A stretch of 34,166 nt of DNA from Deltaproteobacteria bacterium (GTDB taxonomy: Bacteria; Desulfobacterota; Desulfuromonadia; Geobacterales; Pseudopelobacteraceae), in assembly GCA_021779135.1 (NCBI GenBank), contig JAJYBH010000021.1:1-34166 (forward strand), written 5' to 3'. Below, one piece after another: positions 23,837 to 33,136 of the stretch. The position numbers and the translations under genes are program-made. A model generated the notes under the pieces. That model searched no databases, had not been told where the DNA came from, and saw nothing but the letters and a program-made list of their open reading frames with translations. Position 1 is the stretch's first letter. Each line of letters begins with the position of its first letter.

Positions 23837-25693
23837 ATGGCTAAAACTGGAACCAATGCAGATTTTCGTCGTAGAACGCTAACATTAGCGACACCTTTAC
23901 AGAGCTCCGGCATCCGTGAGTGTTACGGGACCTCCAATTCTGCAAAGTTTGTAACAGGCGGTTTTCTTTGTGGCATTCCGAACCTTGACAATCTTGATGA
24001 ATCGGTTGGAGCTCTTTGTGTGTTCTCTCGAATTCAACTTGGCCCGGAATCTGAATTGCACACAGCTATCCTTATTCGACAGGATCTCAATACGCTGCTG
24101 GTGCGATTAAATGCAATGATTTCAAACCCAGTTGGCGAATCATTCGGCATCAGGAATCAAAACTGCGCAATTTTCCTTGCTACTGACGGTAAACTTTATC
24201 CACATAATAAAGCTAAAGATACATTTGCCCTTACAGATGAAGTACTTGCCCAACTTGGCCCAGGAGTGGTTCCAGACGCATTATTCTGGTCCATTTACGG
24301 TAATGAGACCGAAGCAACTCGGGGGGCTATTTCTCAGTTAGAAAAGCTAATTGGGCGCGAAAAACTTTCTAAGATTGAAAACTTGAATACGCTACTGCCT
24401 CTACCGTATCCGAACGCTTCGTTTGCTTTTAACAATTCAATTATAGAAGCAATTTTGCAATCTTTGGATGACGCAGCTCTTATTGTTGATGCAAATCTAC
24501 TGAAACGATTTACTGCGTCACTGATAAGCAAGCGCTTTCTTGTCCTTACAGGTCTTGCCGGTTCCGGTAAAACGAAGATCGCCCAGGCTTTCGCCCGCTG
24601 GATCACTCCCGATACGGGCTGGATCGATGATGCCGACCATTCGCAGGGTAAGAACCCCAACCCCTTTTACGCTCTTGTTCCGGTCGGTGCCGATTGGACC
24701 GGCAATGAGAACATCATCGGCTACCCGAACGGCCTGGAAGCTGGAGTTTACATAACCAAGCCCCCTCTTGAACTGATCCGCCACGCTCTTGACCCGGCAA
24801 ATGCTGCTATCCCGCACTTCCTGATCCTGGACGAAATGAACCTCTCCCATGTGGAGCGCTATTTTGCCGACATGCTTTCGGCGATAGAATCCGGCGAGAA
24901 AATACCGCTGTACGAGGGGACGGAGCGTATGGCTGACGGCGGGGCGGTGCCGCGCAAGCTGCGTCTGCCGGACAACCTGTTCATCATCGGCACGGTAAAC
25001 GTGGACGAGACGACCTACATGTTTTCTCCAAAGGTGCTGGACCGCGCCAATGTCATCGAATTCAGGATGGAGCCTGCCGAGCTGGCAGCGTTTCTCGGCT
25101 CGCCCAAGGCCCCCAGACTTGAGGAGCTGGACGGCAAAGGAACCGGTTTCGGCAGCGGATTTGTAGAGGCTGCCGGCGACAAGGGGCGGGAAGTCCCTGC
25201 TGTTGTTAAAGCGGACTTTGAAGGCGAGATGTTGCTGCTCTTCAACCTGCTGCGCGAGCATAACGCCGAATTCGGCTATCGCACCAGCTACGAGACTGCA
25301 CGTTTTATTCATTTTTACAATCAGCTTGGCGGTTATGCAGACGATAACGGCGACTGGTTCGACGGCGCCATGGATGCGGTCGTTGTCCAGAAGATTCTTC
25401 CCAAGCTGCATGGCTCACGGTCAAAGCTGGAAGGTCTGTTGTGGGCGCTGGCCTGGGCCTGCGGGGCGGAGCGCATTGACCGGGACGGCAGAAATTTTAC
25501 CGCACAGCTTCGTGAGGCAAGCCAGGCGCAGGATGAGGCGAAGTACGGGCCGGAGCTGCTCTGGTCAACGCTTGCGGCAATCAATGCCGATGATCCGGCT
25601 GCTGCGGCACGCTATCCGTTGAGCTTTGACAAGGTGATGCGGATGTGGCGGAAGCTGGTGCGCGATCAGTTTGTAACCTTCTCCGAGGCATAG
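23837..25693 (+). CDS. McrB-like AAA+ ATPase (restriction motor, R1-type subunit)
   Basis: 618 residues. The N-terminal 220 residues are AT-rich and have no motif I recognise; in McrB-type proteins this part recognises the DNA target. The AAA+ domain of McrB type follows: Walker A LTGLAGSGKTK (about 237-247), Walker B FLILDEMNLSHVERYFAD (about 328), and the sensor region FIIGTVNVDETTYMFSPKVLDRAN (about 385, shown here only in part: GTVNVDETTYMFSPK and LDRAN). The Walker B Asp-Glu and the NVDET signature fit McrB/LlaJI.R1. The ATPase is expected to use NTP hydrolysis to drive the nuclease. The GC content jumps near 24,540, in the middle of the gene. Followed after one base by the McrC-like gene. 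Confidence 0.9.
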   Translation: MAKTGTNADFRRRTLTLATPLQSSGIRECYGTSNSAKFVTGGFLCGIPNLDNLDESVGALCVFSRIQLGPESELHTAILIRQDLNTLLVRLNAMISNPVGESFGIRNQNCAIFLATDGKLYPHNKAKDTFALTDEVLAQLGPGVVPDALFWSIYGNETEATRGAISQLEKLIGREKLSKIENLNTLLPLPYPNASFAFNNSIIEAILQSLDDAALIVDANLLKRFTASLISKRFLVLTGLAGSGKTKIAQAFARWITPDTGWIDDADHSQGKNPNPFYALVPVGADWTGNENIIGYPNGLEAGVYITKPPLELIRHALDPANAAIPHFLILDEMNLSHVERYFADMLSAIESGEKIPLYEGTERMADGGAVPRKLRLPDNLFIIGTVNVDETTYMFSPKVLDRANVIEFRMEPAELAAFLGSPKAPRLEELDGKGTGFGSGFVEAAGDKGREVPAVVKADFEGEMLLLFNLLREHNAEFGYRTSYETARFIHFYNQLGGYADDNGDWFDGAMDAVVVQKILPKLHGSRSKLEGLLWALAWACGAERIDRDGRNFTAQLREASQAQDEAKYGPELLWSTLAAINADDPAAAARYPLSFDKVMRMWRKLVRDQFVTFSEA

Positions 25694-25694
25694 C

Positions 25695-28196
25695 GTGGCT
25701 GCTGAAGCGCGACAGCGTGAATGGGTCGAGTGCAGGACCCCGGAGGGGCGTCTGCTGGCAACAGTCGAAATTGTGACACTTGCCAAGACAGAACCTTCGT
25801 CTGTCGCGCAGAAATCGCTGGTGATGTTTTCTGCCGAGGAGGCGGGACGGAATAGTGAGGAACGCCTGCAGCTGCGGGAACGCGGTCGCTACGAATACCG
25901 CCTGAAACCTGCTGAAGGGGCATGGGACGACCTGGCGCTGCTGCCGCATCGCGGAGTTCAGCCGAGCCCTGTTCTGGAAGAACGGGGAGACCGGGGTTTG
26001 ATCGAACCGCAGGATTACTGCGGTTTGCTGCCATTGACGGTCATCCGCCGCAATGATCCGGCCTTGAGGCCGGTGGCACGCGGCAGTGTTGAAGTCCGTT
26101 CCGTCAAACTCGGCTACCGGGAACATTACCGGGGAATGCTGTCATTCATTTCAGACAGGTGCGCCGGTCTGCTCATGGACTGCCGCGCCCCCACCCGCCT
26201 GAAACTCGATACTCTCTGGCAGAAAGACTCCCGCATCCTGGAGCAGCAGCTCGAATTTCTGCGGCATACCCTGGAATCATCTCCATTCCGCGCCGCTGTG
26301 GATGAGATCCTGCGCAATCCCCATCGGCGACTTGAGGACAACCGCGAAGAGCGGGACATCTCACGACCTTTCAAGCCGGGCAGGGATTTTGCGCGGCAGG
26401 TTGCCACGGCGGCACGCCGCGTTTCAGTGCCCGAATCCCATCCTCTTTATTCCACCAACATCCGCTCCCTCCCAGCCCGGGTCTCCGTTCAGTCGCACAC
26501 CGACTTTCTTGATACGGCAGAGAACCGCTTTATCAAAATGGTGCTGGCCGAGTTCCGCGACTTTCTCGCCGATGTGGTATCACACCTTTCACGCAAACCT
26601 GCAGACCTTGAAAAACCGGAAACACGCCGGCTTCTTGGTGATGCGAACCGGCTACGCGGTATGCTGGAAACGCAGCTTGGGCGCAGCTTTCTCCCGGATG
26701 TCTCGGCGCCGGTTGTCGTGCCGATTGGCAGCCCTGTATTGCAGCGCAAGGCCGGCTATAGGGAGTTGCTGCATTTCTGGCTGCAGTTTCATGCCGGGGC
26801 TCAGCTGGTATGGGAAGGCTCTGCGGATGTGTTCCATGCCGGTGCCCGTAACGTGGCGACCCTGTACGAATACTGGCTGTTCTTTCAGCTTGAAAAACTT
26901 TTCCGGCAAAGGTTTGCCTGCGAACAGCCGCTTCATTCGATAATTGTGAATAAGGACAAAGCGCCCCCGCAATTGATGCTCAAACGCGGCGTGGAGTTGA
27001 GGACGCCGGTTGCCGGCGTATGGTCCAACAAGGCGAGCCGCCGGCTGAAAGCGGAGTTCCACTTTAACCGCAAGTTTTCGCCACGATCTGAACAGGGCAA
27101 AGCCGGCAGCTGGACGCGCGGTGTGCAGCCGGATTACACCATCAGCATTTGGCCGGCTGAGTACTCAAGAGAAGAAGCAGAGCGGAACGAGCTGATGGCT
27201 CATGTCCACTTTGATGCGAAATACCGTATCGACAACATTCGCGAACTGCTCGGCGACTTAACGGACGATGAGGCATTCGAAAGAGATACGGAAGCCGCAC
27301 AGGAAAACCGCACGGCGGCAAAGTATTCCGATCTGCTGAAAATGCATGCGTATCGTGATGCCGTAAGGCGTACCGCTGGAGCATACGTCCTATATCCCGG
27401 CAACCCGGGCGATAACATATCCCCTTACAACTGCTTTCATGAAATTTTGCCGGGACTCGGAGCATTTGCCATCCGTCCGAATGCGGAAGGCGAGGCGGGG
27501 GGGATTGATTCAGTTGCCAAATTTCTCGACGATATCATCGAGCATCTCGCTAACCGCACCACAGCGCGGGAGCGTGTCACCTACCACCTTGCAGAAGCCT
27601 ATACAGCGAATGAGCAGCCGGTGAATTACGGGTCGATGGCCCTGTCAGAATCGGATATTTACGGTCGGGATTACCGCGCTCTGCCGCCTGCAGAAGAGAT
27701 GGTGCTGATCGCATGGTACGAAAACGCCGCCCAGCTTGCGCTTGCCCGTGATGAGAACGGATTCGTCTATGTGCGTCTTGGAAGGCGTCAAGGAGCACTG
27801 CATGTTCACCCCAACCTGGCTGGTGTACGGCGTATTGTCATGAGGACTCATGGCGGTGACGTGGCATCCGGGATGTTAAGCCTGCGCGAAAGCGGTTTCC
27901 GGATTTTCACGCGCTCACAGCTCCGGGTCGAATTGAAACAGCATGCCAAGGGACAGGGAGTTGCAGCCTGGGAAGCATTCGCCGGGCATGATGATGAAGA
28001 GCACATATATGCACTGTTCAAAACGGCCAGTGATCCTGCTTCAGAGTCTCAAGGCTGGCGGGGCGAGATGCTGATGGACGAGATTGAATGTTTTGAATCG
28101 GACGTGAGAAACAAACCGGTTGTAAATGTCGGCAGAACGTCGCCCTATCCGCGCATTTTGACACTTCGCGATGTGTTGAGGGCGAGAATTTATTGA
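25695..28196 (+). CDS. DUF2357/McrC-like PD-(D/E)XK nuclease subunit
   Basis: 833 residues, starting GTG at 25695 with GAGG upstream (the McrB-like stop is two bases away). The N-terminal half resembles DUF2357: HRGVQPSPVLEERGDRG, then LEFLRHTLESSPFRAAVDEI and VSVPESHPLYSTNIRSLPAR. A C-terminal PD-(D/E)XK nuclease core can be placed as QPDYTISIWP (about 478) and HVHFDAKYRI (about 505), giving D...DxK. The pair McrB-like plus DUF2357 is the R1/R2 pair of LlaJI and McrBC-like systems; this subunit is the expected endonuclease. High and even GC content unlike the methyltransferase 1 gene. Confidence 0.88.
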   Translation: MAAEARQREWVECRTPEGRLLATVEIVTLAKTEPSSVAQKSLVMFSAEEAGRNSEERLQLRERGRYEYRLKPAEGAWDDLALLPHRGVQPSPVLEERGDRGLIEPQDYCGLLPLTVIRRNDPALRPVARGSVEVRSVKLGYREHYRGMLSFISDRCAGLLMDCRAPTRLKLDTLWQKDSRILEQQLEFLRHTLESSPFRAAVDEILRNPHRRLEDNREERDISRPFKPGRDFARQVATAARRVSVPESHPLYSTNIRSLPARVSVQSHTDFLDTAENRFIKMVLAEFRDFLADVVSHLSRKPADLEKPETRRLLGDANRLRGMLETQLGRSFLPDVSAPVVVPIGSPVLQRKAGYRELLHFWLQFHAGAQLVWEGSADVFHAGARNVATLYEYWLFFQLEKLFRQRFACEQPLHSIIVNKDKAPPQLMLKRGVELRTPVAGVWSNKASRRLKAEFHFNRKFSPRSEQGKAGSWTRGVQPDYTISIWPAEYSREEAERNELMAHVHFDAKYRIDNIRELLGDLTDDEAFERDTEAAQENRTAAKYSDLLKMHAYRDAVRRTAGAYVLYPGNPGDNISPYNCFHEILPGLGAFAIRPNAEGEAGGIDSVAKFLDDIIEHLANRTTARERVTYHLAEAYTANEQPVNYGSMALSESDIYGRDYRALPPAEEMVLIAWYENAAQLALARDENGFVYVRLGRRQGALHVHPNLAGVRRIVMRTHGGDVASGMLSLRESGFRIFTRSQLRVELKQHAKGQGVAAWEAFAGHDDEEHIYALFKTASDPASESQGWRGEMLMDEIECFESDVRNKPVVNVGRTSPYPRILTLRDVLRARIY

Positions 28197-28235
28197 AATC
28201 ACCAGCCACAAAATGTACAGACGGCGACCATTTTC

Positions 28236-28267
28236 TTGACACAGCTCTATTATCTTGAAACTATAAA
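28236..28267 (+). promoter_or_regulatory. Weak promoter-like sequence before methyltransferase 2
   Basis: TTGACA (28236-28241) and TATAAA (28262-28267) have perfect boxes but a 20-base spacer, longer than the optimum. The 98-base gap is the only sizeable one in the last 8 kb, so a separate promoter is possible. Confidence 0.25.
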
Positions 28268-28294
28268 TTATTTTACCATTGGAACATCACTGAA

Positions 28295-29368
28295 ATGATT
28301 GGAATCGATTTGTTCTCAGGAGCAGGAGGAATGTCTCTCGGCGCCCAGCTTGCGGGTGTCAACGTGGAGTATTGCGTCGAGAATGATCCTCATGCTTTGG
28401 CAACATATATTTGCAATCATAGAGGGTCAAAAATATTTTCCGAAGATATCAGAAAATTGAAGGCCGAATGTTTAGGAGATGTTCTGAACTGCCGCAATGA
28501 GCCGCTGGTTGTATTCGGCGGCCCTCCATGCCAAGGGTTTTCTACTTCGAATCAGCGCACCAGATCGTCCGAAAATCCGAGCAATTGGCTTTTCGAAGAA
28601 TTTATCCGGGTTGTGAGAATGTGCAATCCGGACTGGGTTGTTTTTGAAAATGTTAAGGGAATTCTTGAAACTGAAGGCGGTAAGTTTTTCGAGTACACAT
28701 ACAACAAACTGCGGCGACTAGGCTACACTCTTTCGCATGAAGTTCTAAATGCCGCCGACTACGGAGTCCCTCAGGCAAGAGCGCGATTATTTATCATCGG
28801 AAATCGGCATGGAGTGAAGTTCAGTTTTCCAAAACCGGCGATGAAAAAGCATGTGACCGTATTCGATGCGATTGCAGACCTTCCCAGCCTCCCAAACGGT
28901 GCCGATATTGACTGGCACGATTACGCGAGCGAACCGAGGTCGGTATACGCCCGTAAAATGCGCGGCAGACTCAAGAAATCACCGAACCACATTGTCACGA
29001 AAAATGCGGACCATATTATTGAACGGTATAAGCATATCCCTCAAGGCGGTAATTGGGAAAATATCCCTAAGGAACTGATGCAGAACTACTCGGACGTCAC
29101 GCGATGCCATACTGGGATATATATGCGCCTTAAGGCGGATGAAACCTCTGTCGTAATCGGAAACTATCGAAAAAATATGCTGATACATCCCTGGGAAGAT
29201 CGCGGGCTTTCAGTTCGCGAAGCTGCCAGATTGCAATCCTTCCCGGATCATTACGAATTTAAGGGATCAATCGGATTCCAGCAGCAGCAGGTCGGCAATG
29301 CAGTGCCGCCTATTTTAGCAAAAGCAGTCTTTTGTTCGTTGCAAGCGCTTCAAAGCGATATGCCGTGA
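28295..29368 (+). CDS. DNA (cytosine-5) methyltransferase 2
   Basis: 357 residues, compact m5C methyltransferase. Motif I is DLFSGAGGMSLGAQLAG (near residue 5), the catalytic Cys in GGPPCQGFSTSN (about 77), motif VI FENVKGIL (about 117), motif VIII QARARLFIIGN (about 159), and motif X QVGNAVPPILAKAV (about 331). The target region between has RCHTGIYMRLKADETSVVIG. It is not a duplicate of methyltransferase 1, as the lengths and motifs differ. Two unlike m5C enzymes are needed when the recognition site is asymmetric, one per strand. Ends 12 bases before the next gene. Confidence 0.95.
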   Translation: MIGIDLFSGAGGMSLGAQLAGVNVEYCVENDPHALATYICNHRGSKIFSEDIRKLKAECLGDVLNCRNEPLVVFGGPPCQGFSTSNQRTRSSENPSNWLFEEFIRVVRMCNPDWVVFENVKGILETEGGKFFEYTYNKLRRLGYTLSHEVLNAADYGVPQARARLFIIGNRHGVKFSFPKPAMKKHVTVFDAIADLPSLPNGADIDWHDYASEPRSVYARKMRGRLKKSPNHIVTKNADHIIERYKHIPQGGNWENIPKELMQNYSDVTRCHTGIYMRLKADETSVVIGNYRKNMLIHPWEDRGLSVREAARLQSFPDHYEFKGSIGFQQQQVGNAVPPILAKAVFCSLQALQSDMP

Positions 29369-29380
29369 TCAAGGAGCATT

Positions 29381-30478
29381 ATGTCCTATATCTGGGAAAC
29401 ACTTGAAATTGAAGAAATAATCCTTGCGGCATTAATCCGTGATTTAGACAGAAGCCATGGCGACGACCGTTTTGGCTGCTATACGACTGTGCGGAAAAAC
29501 CTGCTGGAAAATGTGCTCGAAGAGATCAAAAAGATTCAGCCTGATATGACAGATCATGGTCCGAAACATATTAGAAATGTTCTTGAAAATATTCAGGACC
29601 TTCTTGGAGACAGCACAGGTAATTGGGACAGAGCAATTAAAAAACTTGAGCAAGGAGCCCTGAATGGCATGGAGCTGTATATTCTCGGACTTTCTGCTTT
29701 GTTCCATGATGTTGGGAATGTCTTTAAGAGAGAGGAACATCAAAAACAGATTGGCCCAATATATGATTATGTAAGACCGACGGTTGGCGGGAACCAAGAT
29801 TCAGAAGAAAAATCCATAATATTGGATATCTGTAAAGCCCATTGCGGAGACGGATTGGACGGAAGTAAAAATACCCTTGGCTTTGTAACCGACAGGTCAA
29901 AGCTGGCTCGGCAGGAAATCAGACCGAAGCTGCTCGCACCAATATTACGTTTTGCAGATGAACTTGCCGAAGGGGAGCAGAGAACATCTCACTACTTAAT
30001 CCAACGTCATAGTTATCCAGAAGGAAGCCTTAAATTCCATCAATATGCACTTTCAAGTAACGTAGATATAGATAGGGCTCATGGCAGAATCAGATTGAAA
30101 TATCATATTACACTGAGGTTGCCTCACGAATCTGAGACGGAAAGATTTCAACACCATGGGCCGCTTGTTTCTACAGACGATCTTGCAGGATTCTTGATGA
30201 TTGTTTATCACAGAATTGAGAAAGTGAATCAGGAAAGACAATATGCGAAATTTTATTGTCCGCTTCTGGAGCCTTTCAAGGAAACCTCTGCAACCTTTAA
30301 TTTTTGGTATAAAGGGCGTGAAATTCCTGTCGATCTACCTTCTGTGATCTTTTCAGACCTGGTTGTACCGGGAGATCCGCAAAAAACAGTAGTTGAACGT
30401 GACAATCAATATAATCCTGTTGATTTAATCGTCAGGCTTACAGAAGCTATGAATCGTATAGCCTCGCAGGAGGAATGA
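29381..30478 (+). CDS. HD-domain (phosphohydrolase-like) protein of the ThyX cassette
   Basis: 365 residues, with AAGGAG before the ATG. HD metal-binding residues can be placed in order: DHGPKHIRNVLENI (first His, about residue 56), LFHDVGNVF (His-Asp, about 107), AHCGDG (about 150) and ILRFADELAEG (final Asp, about 190). This is the H...HD...D pattern of HD phosphohydrolases, which cleave nucleotides or cyclic nucleotides. The C-terminal 170 residues are unassigned, with PLLEPFKETSATFNF and VVPGDPQKTVVER. Substrate unknown; a (d)NTP or a cyclic dinucleotide are possibilities. It begins the run of four genes with gaps of 8 bases or overlaps, 12 bases after methyltransferase 2. Confidence 0.85.
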   Translation: MSYIWETLEIEEIILAALIRDLDRSHGDDRFGCYTTVRKNLLENVLEEIKKIQPDMTDHGPKHIRNVLENIQDLLGDSTGNWDRAIKKLEQGALNGMELYILGLSALFHDVGNVFKREEHQKQIGPIYDYVRPTVGGNQDSEEKSIILDICKAHCGDGLDGSKNTLGFVTDRSKLARQEIRPKLLAPILRFADELAEGEQRTSHYLIQRHSYPEGSLKFHQYALSSNVDIDRAHGRIRLKYHITLRLPHESETERFQHHGPLVSTDDLAGFLMIVYHRIEKVNQERQYAKFYCPLLEPFKETSATFNFWYKGREIPVDLPSVIFSDLVVPGDPQKTVVERDNQYNPVDLIVRLTEAMNRIASQEE

Positions 30479-30486
30479 GGTGAGTC

Positions 30487-32223
30487 ATGCCTAATTACAA
30501 AAATCCGTTTGAGTATGAGCAGGCTACGAAACTTTCAACAGAAGATGTCCTCAAATATTATATTGAAGACTTTAATTATTCACGTTTTGTTTCCTCAAAA
30601 AGAAATATTTTCCTTGTCGGAGAGCGGGGAACTGGAAAGACCATGACTTTCCTGTATTACTCGCTACCCATTCAGGTTCAGAGAGTCTTAAAACATGAAA
30701 CAGAACTTGATCTGAGTCTAGTTTCAGTCTACATCCCCTGCAACACGCCACTCACGCACAGAAGAGAATATGAGCTTCTTGACCCATTGAACGCTTCATT
30801 GGCAAGCGAGCATTTTATGGTCGTTTCAATAATGAAAGAGGTGCTGGATTCGATATACAGTGTACCAGGAATCATTTCAAAAGACGAAGAGGAGATGCTG
30901 CGTTCAGAACTCGAGTATGCTTTACACCTTACCCTCCCAAGCAATATACCTTTTAAACGGGCACTCGATCTTGCCCTCGACAAAGCAAGCGTATCAGTTC
31001 AGGAGTCGCTGAATAGCGATGAAGACGACATAAAAAAATTATTTATGTCTTTCAATAGCGGCTTAAAACTTTTTCTGGTGTGCTTAAGACAAACAGAAAA
31101 GCTCAGAAACAGCCACTTCTCATTTTTAATTGACGATGCTCAGCTTTTCAATCCATATCAAAAAAGAGCCCTCAACTCTTGGATTGCCTACCGTGACAAC
31201 GCTCTTTTCAGTTTCAAAGTAGCAACTACGCGTGTTGAAGCACCATCATTCGAGACTTCATCGGGAGGCAGCATACTGGAAGGGCACGATTTCACGTGGA
31301 TAGAAATGGAGCAGCCTTATCAGAACAGGACTTCAGCATTTGGCAAGTTTGCACGGAGTATTGTGAACTCAAGGTTAGCTGCTATCGGTGTAACCAAAAT
31401 ACCGGAAGAGTTTTTTCCTGAAAACCCGGCATTCACCAAGGATATCGAAGAGGCAAAACGTAAGGCGCAAGAAGAAGCAGTAATAAAATACCCAGATGGG
31501 ACGCCCAAGCAAATAGCGGATTATATCTATAAATACACAAGGGCAATCTACTTCCAAGAACGTTCCCCGCGTGCAAATCTTCCGCCTTATTCAGGTTTTG
31601 ATCTTCTCACACATTTATCAACCGGTGTAATCAGAAATCTGCTGAACCCATGCTACCATATGTATGATCGAATGTTGTCTGAGATACAAAAAAAGCCTGA
31701 AAACGAAGCGATTCCGATTGACGAGATTCCTCCCAATATCCAGACAGAGGTTATTTTACAGCTGAGTAAGGAAAAATGGGAGTGGATTGCAAATAAATTG
31801 GACAACAGTATTGAAGGGTGCTCACGCGAAGTCGCAAAACGCGTTTATCAGCTCATGGACAACTTAGCGATTCTTTTCAAAAAAAGACTGAGGTCAAAAA
31901 TATCTGAGCCCCGAGCCGTTGAGTTTACAATTTCTGGATTTGACGAAAAGTCATATGCAGATCTCAGTGAAGTGCTGCTAGTTGCACAGAAGGCCCAGCT
32001 TATCTACACATATTGGAGTTCGGCTAAGGATAGTGGCAAGCGTGAACCCTACTATATGCCAAACAAGATGTTATGGCCCGAGCGTGGGCTAGATCCTCAT
32101 GGCCAGCATGCTCGTGTCTCCATTACTGCTCACAATTTACTGAATGCAGCGGTCAACAATATCGAGATACCATTCTCAGGAGATGACCAGGATGAACCCA
32201 CTCTGTTCACTACAGCAGTCTAA
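30487..32223 (+). CDS. ORC/Cdc6-like P-loop ATPase of the ThyX cassette
   Basis: 578 residues, 8 bases after the HD gene with GAGG upstream. The opening YKNPFEYEQATKLSTEDVLK with the following FNYSRFVSSKRNIFLVG fits the ORC-CDC6-like family named in protein databases. Walker A is GERGTGKT (residues 45-52), a probable Walker B is SFLIDDAQLF (about 216). A sensor-like KVATTRVEA follows, and the C-terminal half has helical and winged-helix-like segments (EKWEWIANKLDNSIEGC). Such ATPases act as switches or motors; here probably the energy-coupling part of the cassette. The next gene starts 32 bases before its stop. Confidence 0.85.
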   Translation: MPNYKNPFEYEQATKLSTEDVLKYYIEDFNYSRFVSSKRNIFLVGERGTGKTMTFLYYSLPIQVQRVLKHETELDLSLVSVYIPCNTPLTHRREYELLDPLNASLASEHFMVVSIMKEVLDSIYSVPGIISKDEEEMLRSELEYALHLTLPSNIPFKRALDLALDKASVSVQESLNSDEDDIKKLFMSFNSGLKLFLVCLRQTEKLRNSHFSFLIDDAQLFNPYQKRALNSWIAYRDNALFSFKVATTRVEAPSFETSSGGSILEGHDFTWIEMEQPYQNRTSAFGKFARSIVNSRLAAIGVTKIPEEFFPENPAFTKDIEEAKRKAQEEAVIKYPDGTPKQIADYIYKYTRAIYFQERSPRANLPPYSGFDLLTHLSTGVIRNLLNPCYHMYDRMLSEIQKKPENEAIPIDEIPPNIQTEVILQLSKEKWEWIANKLDNSIEGCSREVAKRVYQLMDNLAILFKKRLRSKISEPRAVEFTISGFDEKSYADLSEVLLVAQKAQLIYTYWSSAKDSGKREPYYMPNKMLWPERGLDPHGQHARVSITAHNLLNAAVNNIEIPFSGDDQDEPTLFTTAV

Positions 32224-33136
32224 AATACTTATTACCGTTGCTAGCTGGGAAGATCGGTTCCTGCTGGGAATTGTTCAGCTGATCGAAAAAGTTTCTCCTG
32301 CAAAAATATTGATGTTTCACTATAAAGAGTATGCTGATTGGTCAAAAGAAAATCGGGACAAAATTGCTGCTATCTGTGCCGAAAAAAATATAGATCTAGT
32401 AAATGACAAAGAACTTGCTTTCGGTTCACCTTTAGAATCATGGGTAAATTTAACCAGGGTAGTTGACAGCGTGATCAATCCAGGCGAATTGATCACGCTG
32501 GATATTTCTACAATGCCGCGGGAAACTATTTGGAGTATCTGTCATGTGTTAGCAAAACGCAACATATCCATTCAGTATACTTATCACAAACCTCAAAGTA
32601 GCAATGGCTATGCAGAATGGCTGAGCCGAGACCCAGGTAAACCTCGAATCCTCTATAAGCAAGCAGGTATCCAGCATTTAGGCAGGCCGACGCTGCTCGT
32701 CATTCAGACCGGATACGATGTTGAAAGAGCAAAACAATTGGAAAGATTCTTTGAGCCTGACAAAGTTCTTCTAGGTCTGCAAACCGGTGAGCAATTTGCT
32801 AACTCTGAACAAAACAGACAAAAGCATGAGAACGCATTTTCGAGCAGAAAAGATATCGAGTTATTCGATATCGATGGATATTCTCTGGAAGGAGTGTATG
32901 GCGCTATTGCAGATAAAATTTCCCCGTGTCTAGATGATTACAACATAGTGCTTTCGAGCTTAGGGCCAAAGATAGGGGCTCTTGCTTTGTTCAAAATAAA
33001 ACAAGCATTTTCGAATGTAGCATTATGCTACGCTCCGTCAAATGAATTTAACCGGGAATACTCCAAAGGCATAGGCGACTGCATTCATGGGGTTATAGAG
33101 GCTCAAGCGCCACTTGAACAGGAGATGACAACTTGA
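32192..33136 (+). CDS. Rossmann/CARF-like protein of the ThyX cassette (unknown)
   Basis: 314 residues, not assigned with certainty. The start ATG at 32192 has AGGAG nine bases upstream, inside the end of the ATPase gene (overlap of 32 bases). It opens with a beta-alpha unit, SKILITVASWEDRFLLGIVQ, and a second strand KILMFHYKEYADW. Then LITLDISTMPRETIWSICHV occurs, a strand-turn-helix like those of CARF/SAVED-type Rossmann domains in nucleotide-sensing proteins. A second part repeats the pattern (TLLVIQTGYDVERAKQLERF). A sensor for a nucleotide or cyclic oligonucleotide is my inference. No nuclease motif is visible. The ThyX start overlaps its stop by four bases. Confidence 0.7.
   Translation: MNPLCSLQQSKILITVASWEDRFLLGIVQLIEKVSPAKILMFHYKEYADWSKENRDKIAAICAEKNIDLVNDKELAFGSPLESWVNLTRVVDSVINPGELITLDISTMPRETIWSICHVLAKRNISIQYTYHKPQSSNGYAEWLSRDPGKPRILYKQAGIQHLGRPTLLVIQTGYDVERAKQLERFFEPDKVLLGLQTGEQFANSEQNRQKHENAFSSRKDIELFDIDGYSLEGVYGAIADKISPCLDDYNIVLSSLGPKIGALALFKIKQAFSNVALCYAPSNEFNREYSKGIGDCIHGVIEAQAPLEQEMTT

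Noticed and set aside
21681-28196. Plain McrBC (type IV) restriction
   Set aside because: Type IV systems cut modified DNA and do not come with two m5C methyltransferases; the gene set fits a LlaJI-like modification-dependent protection better.
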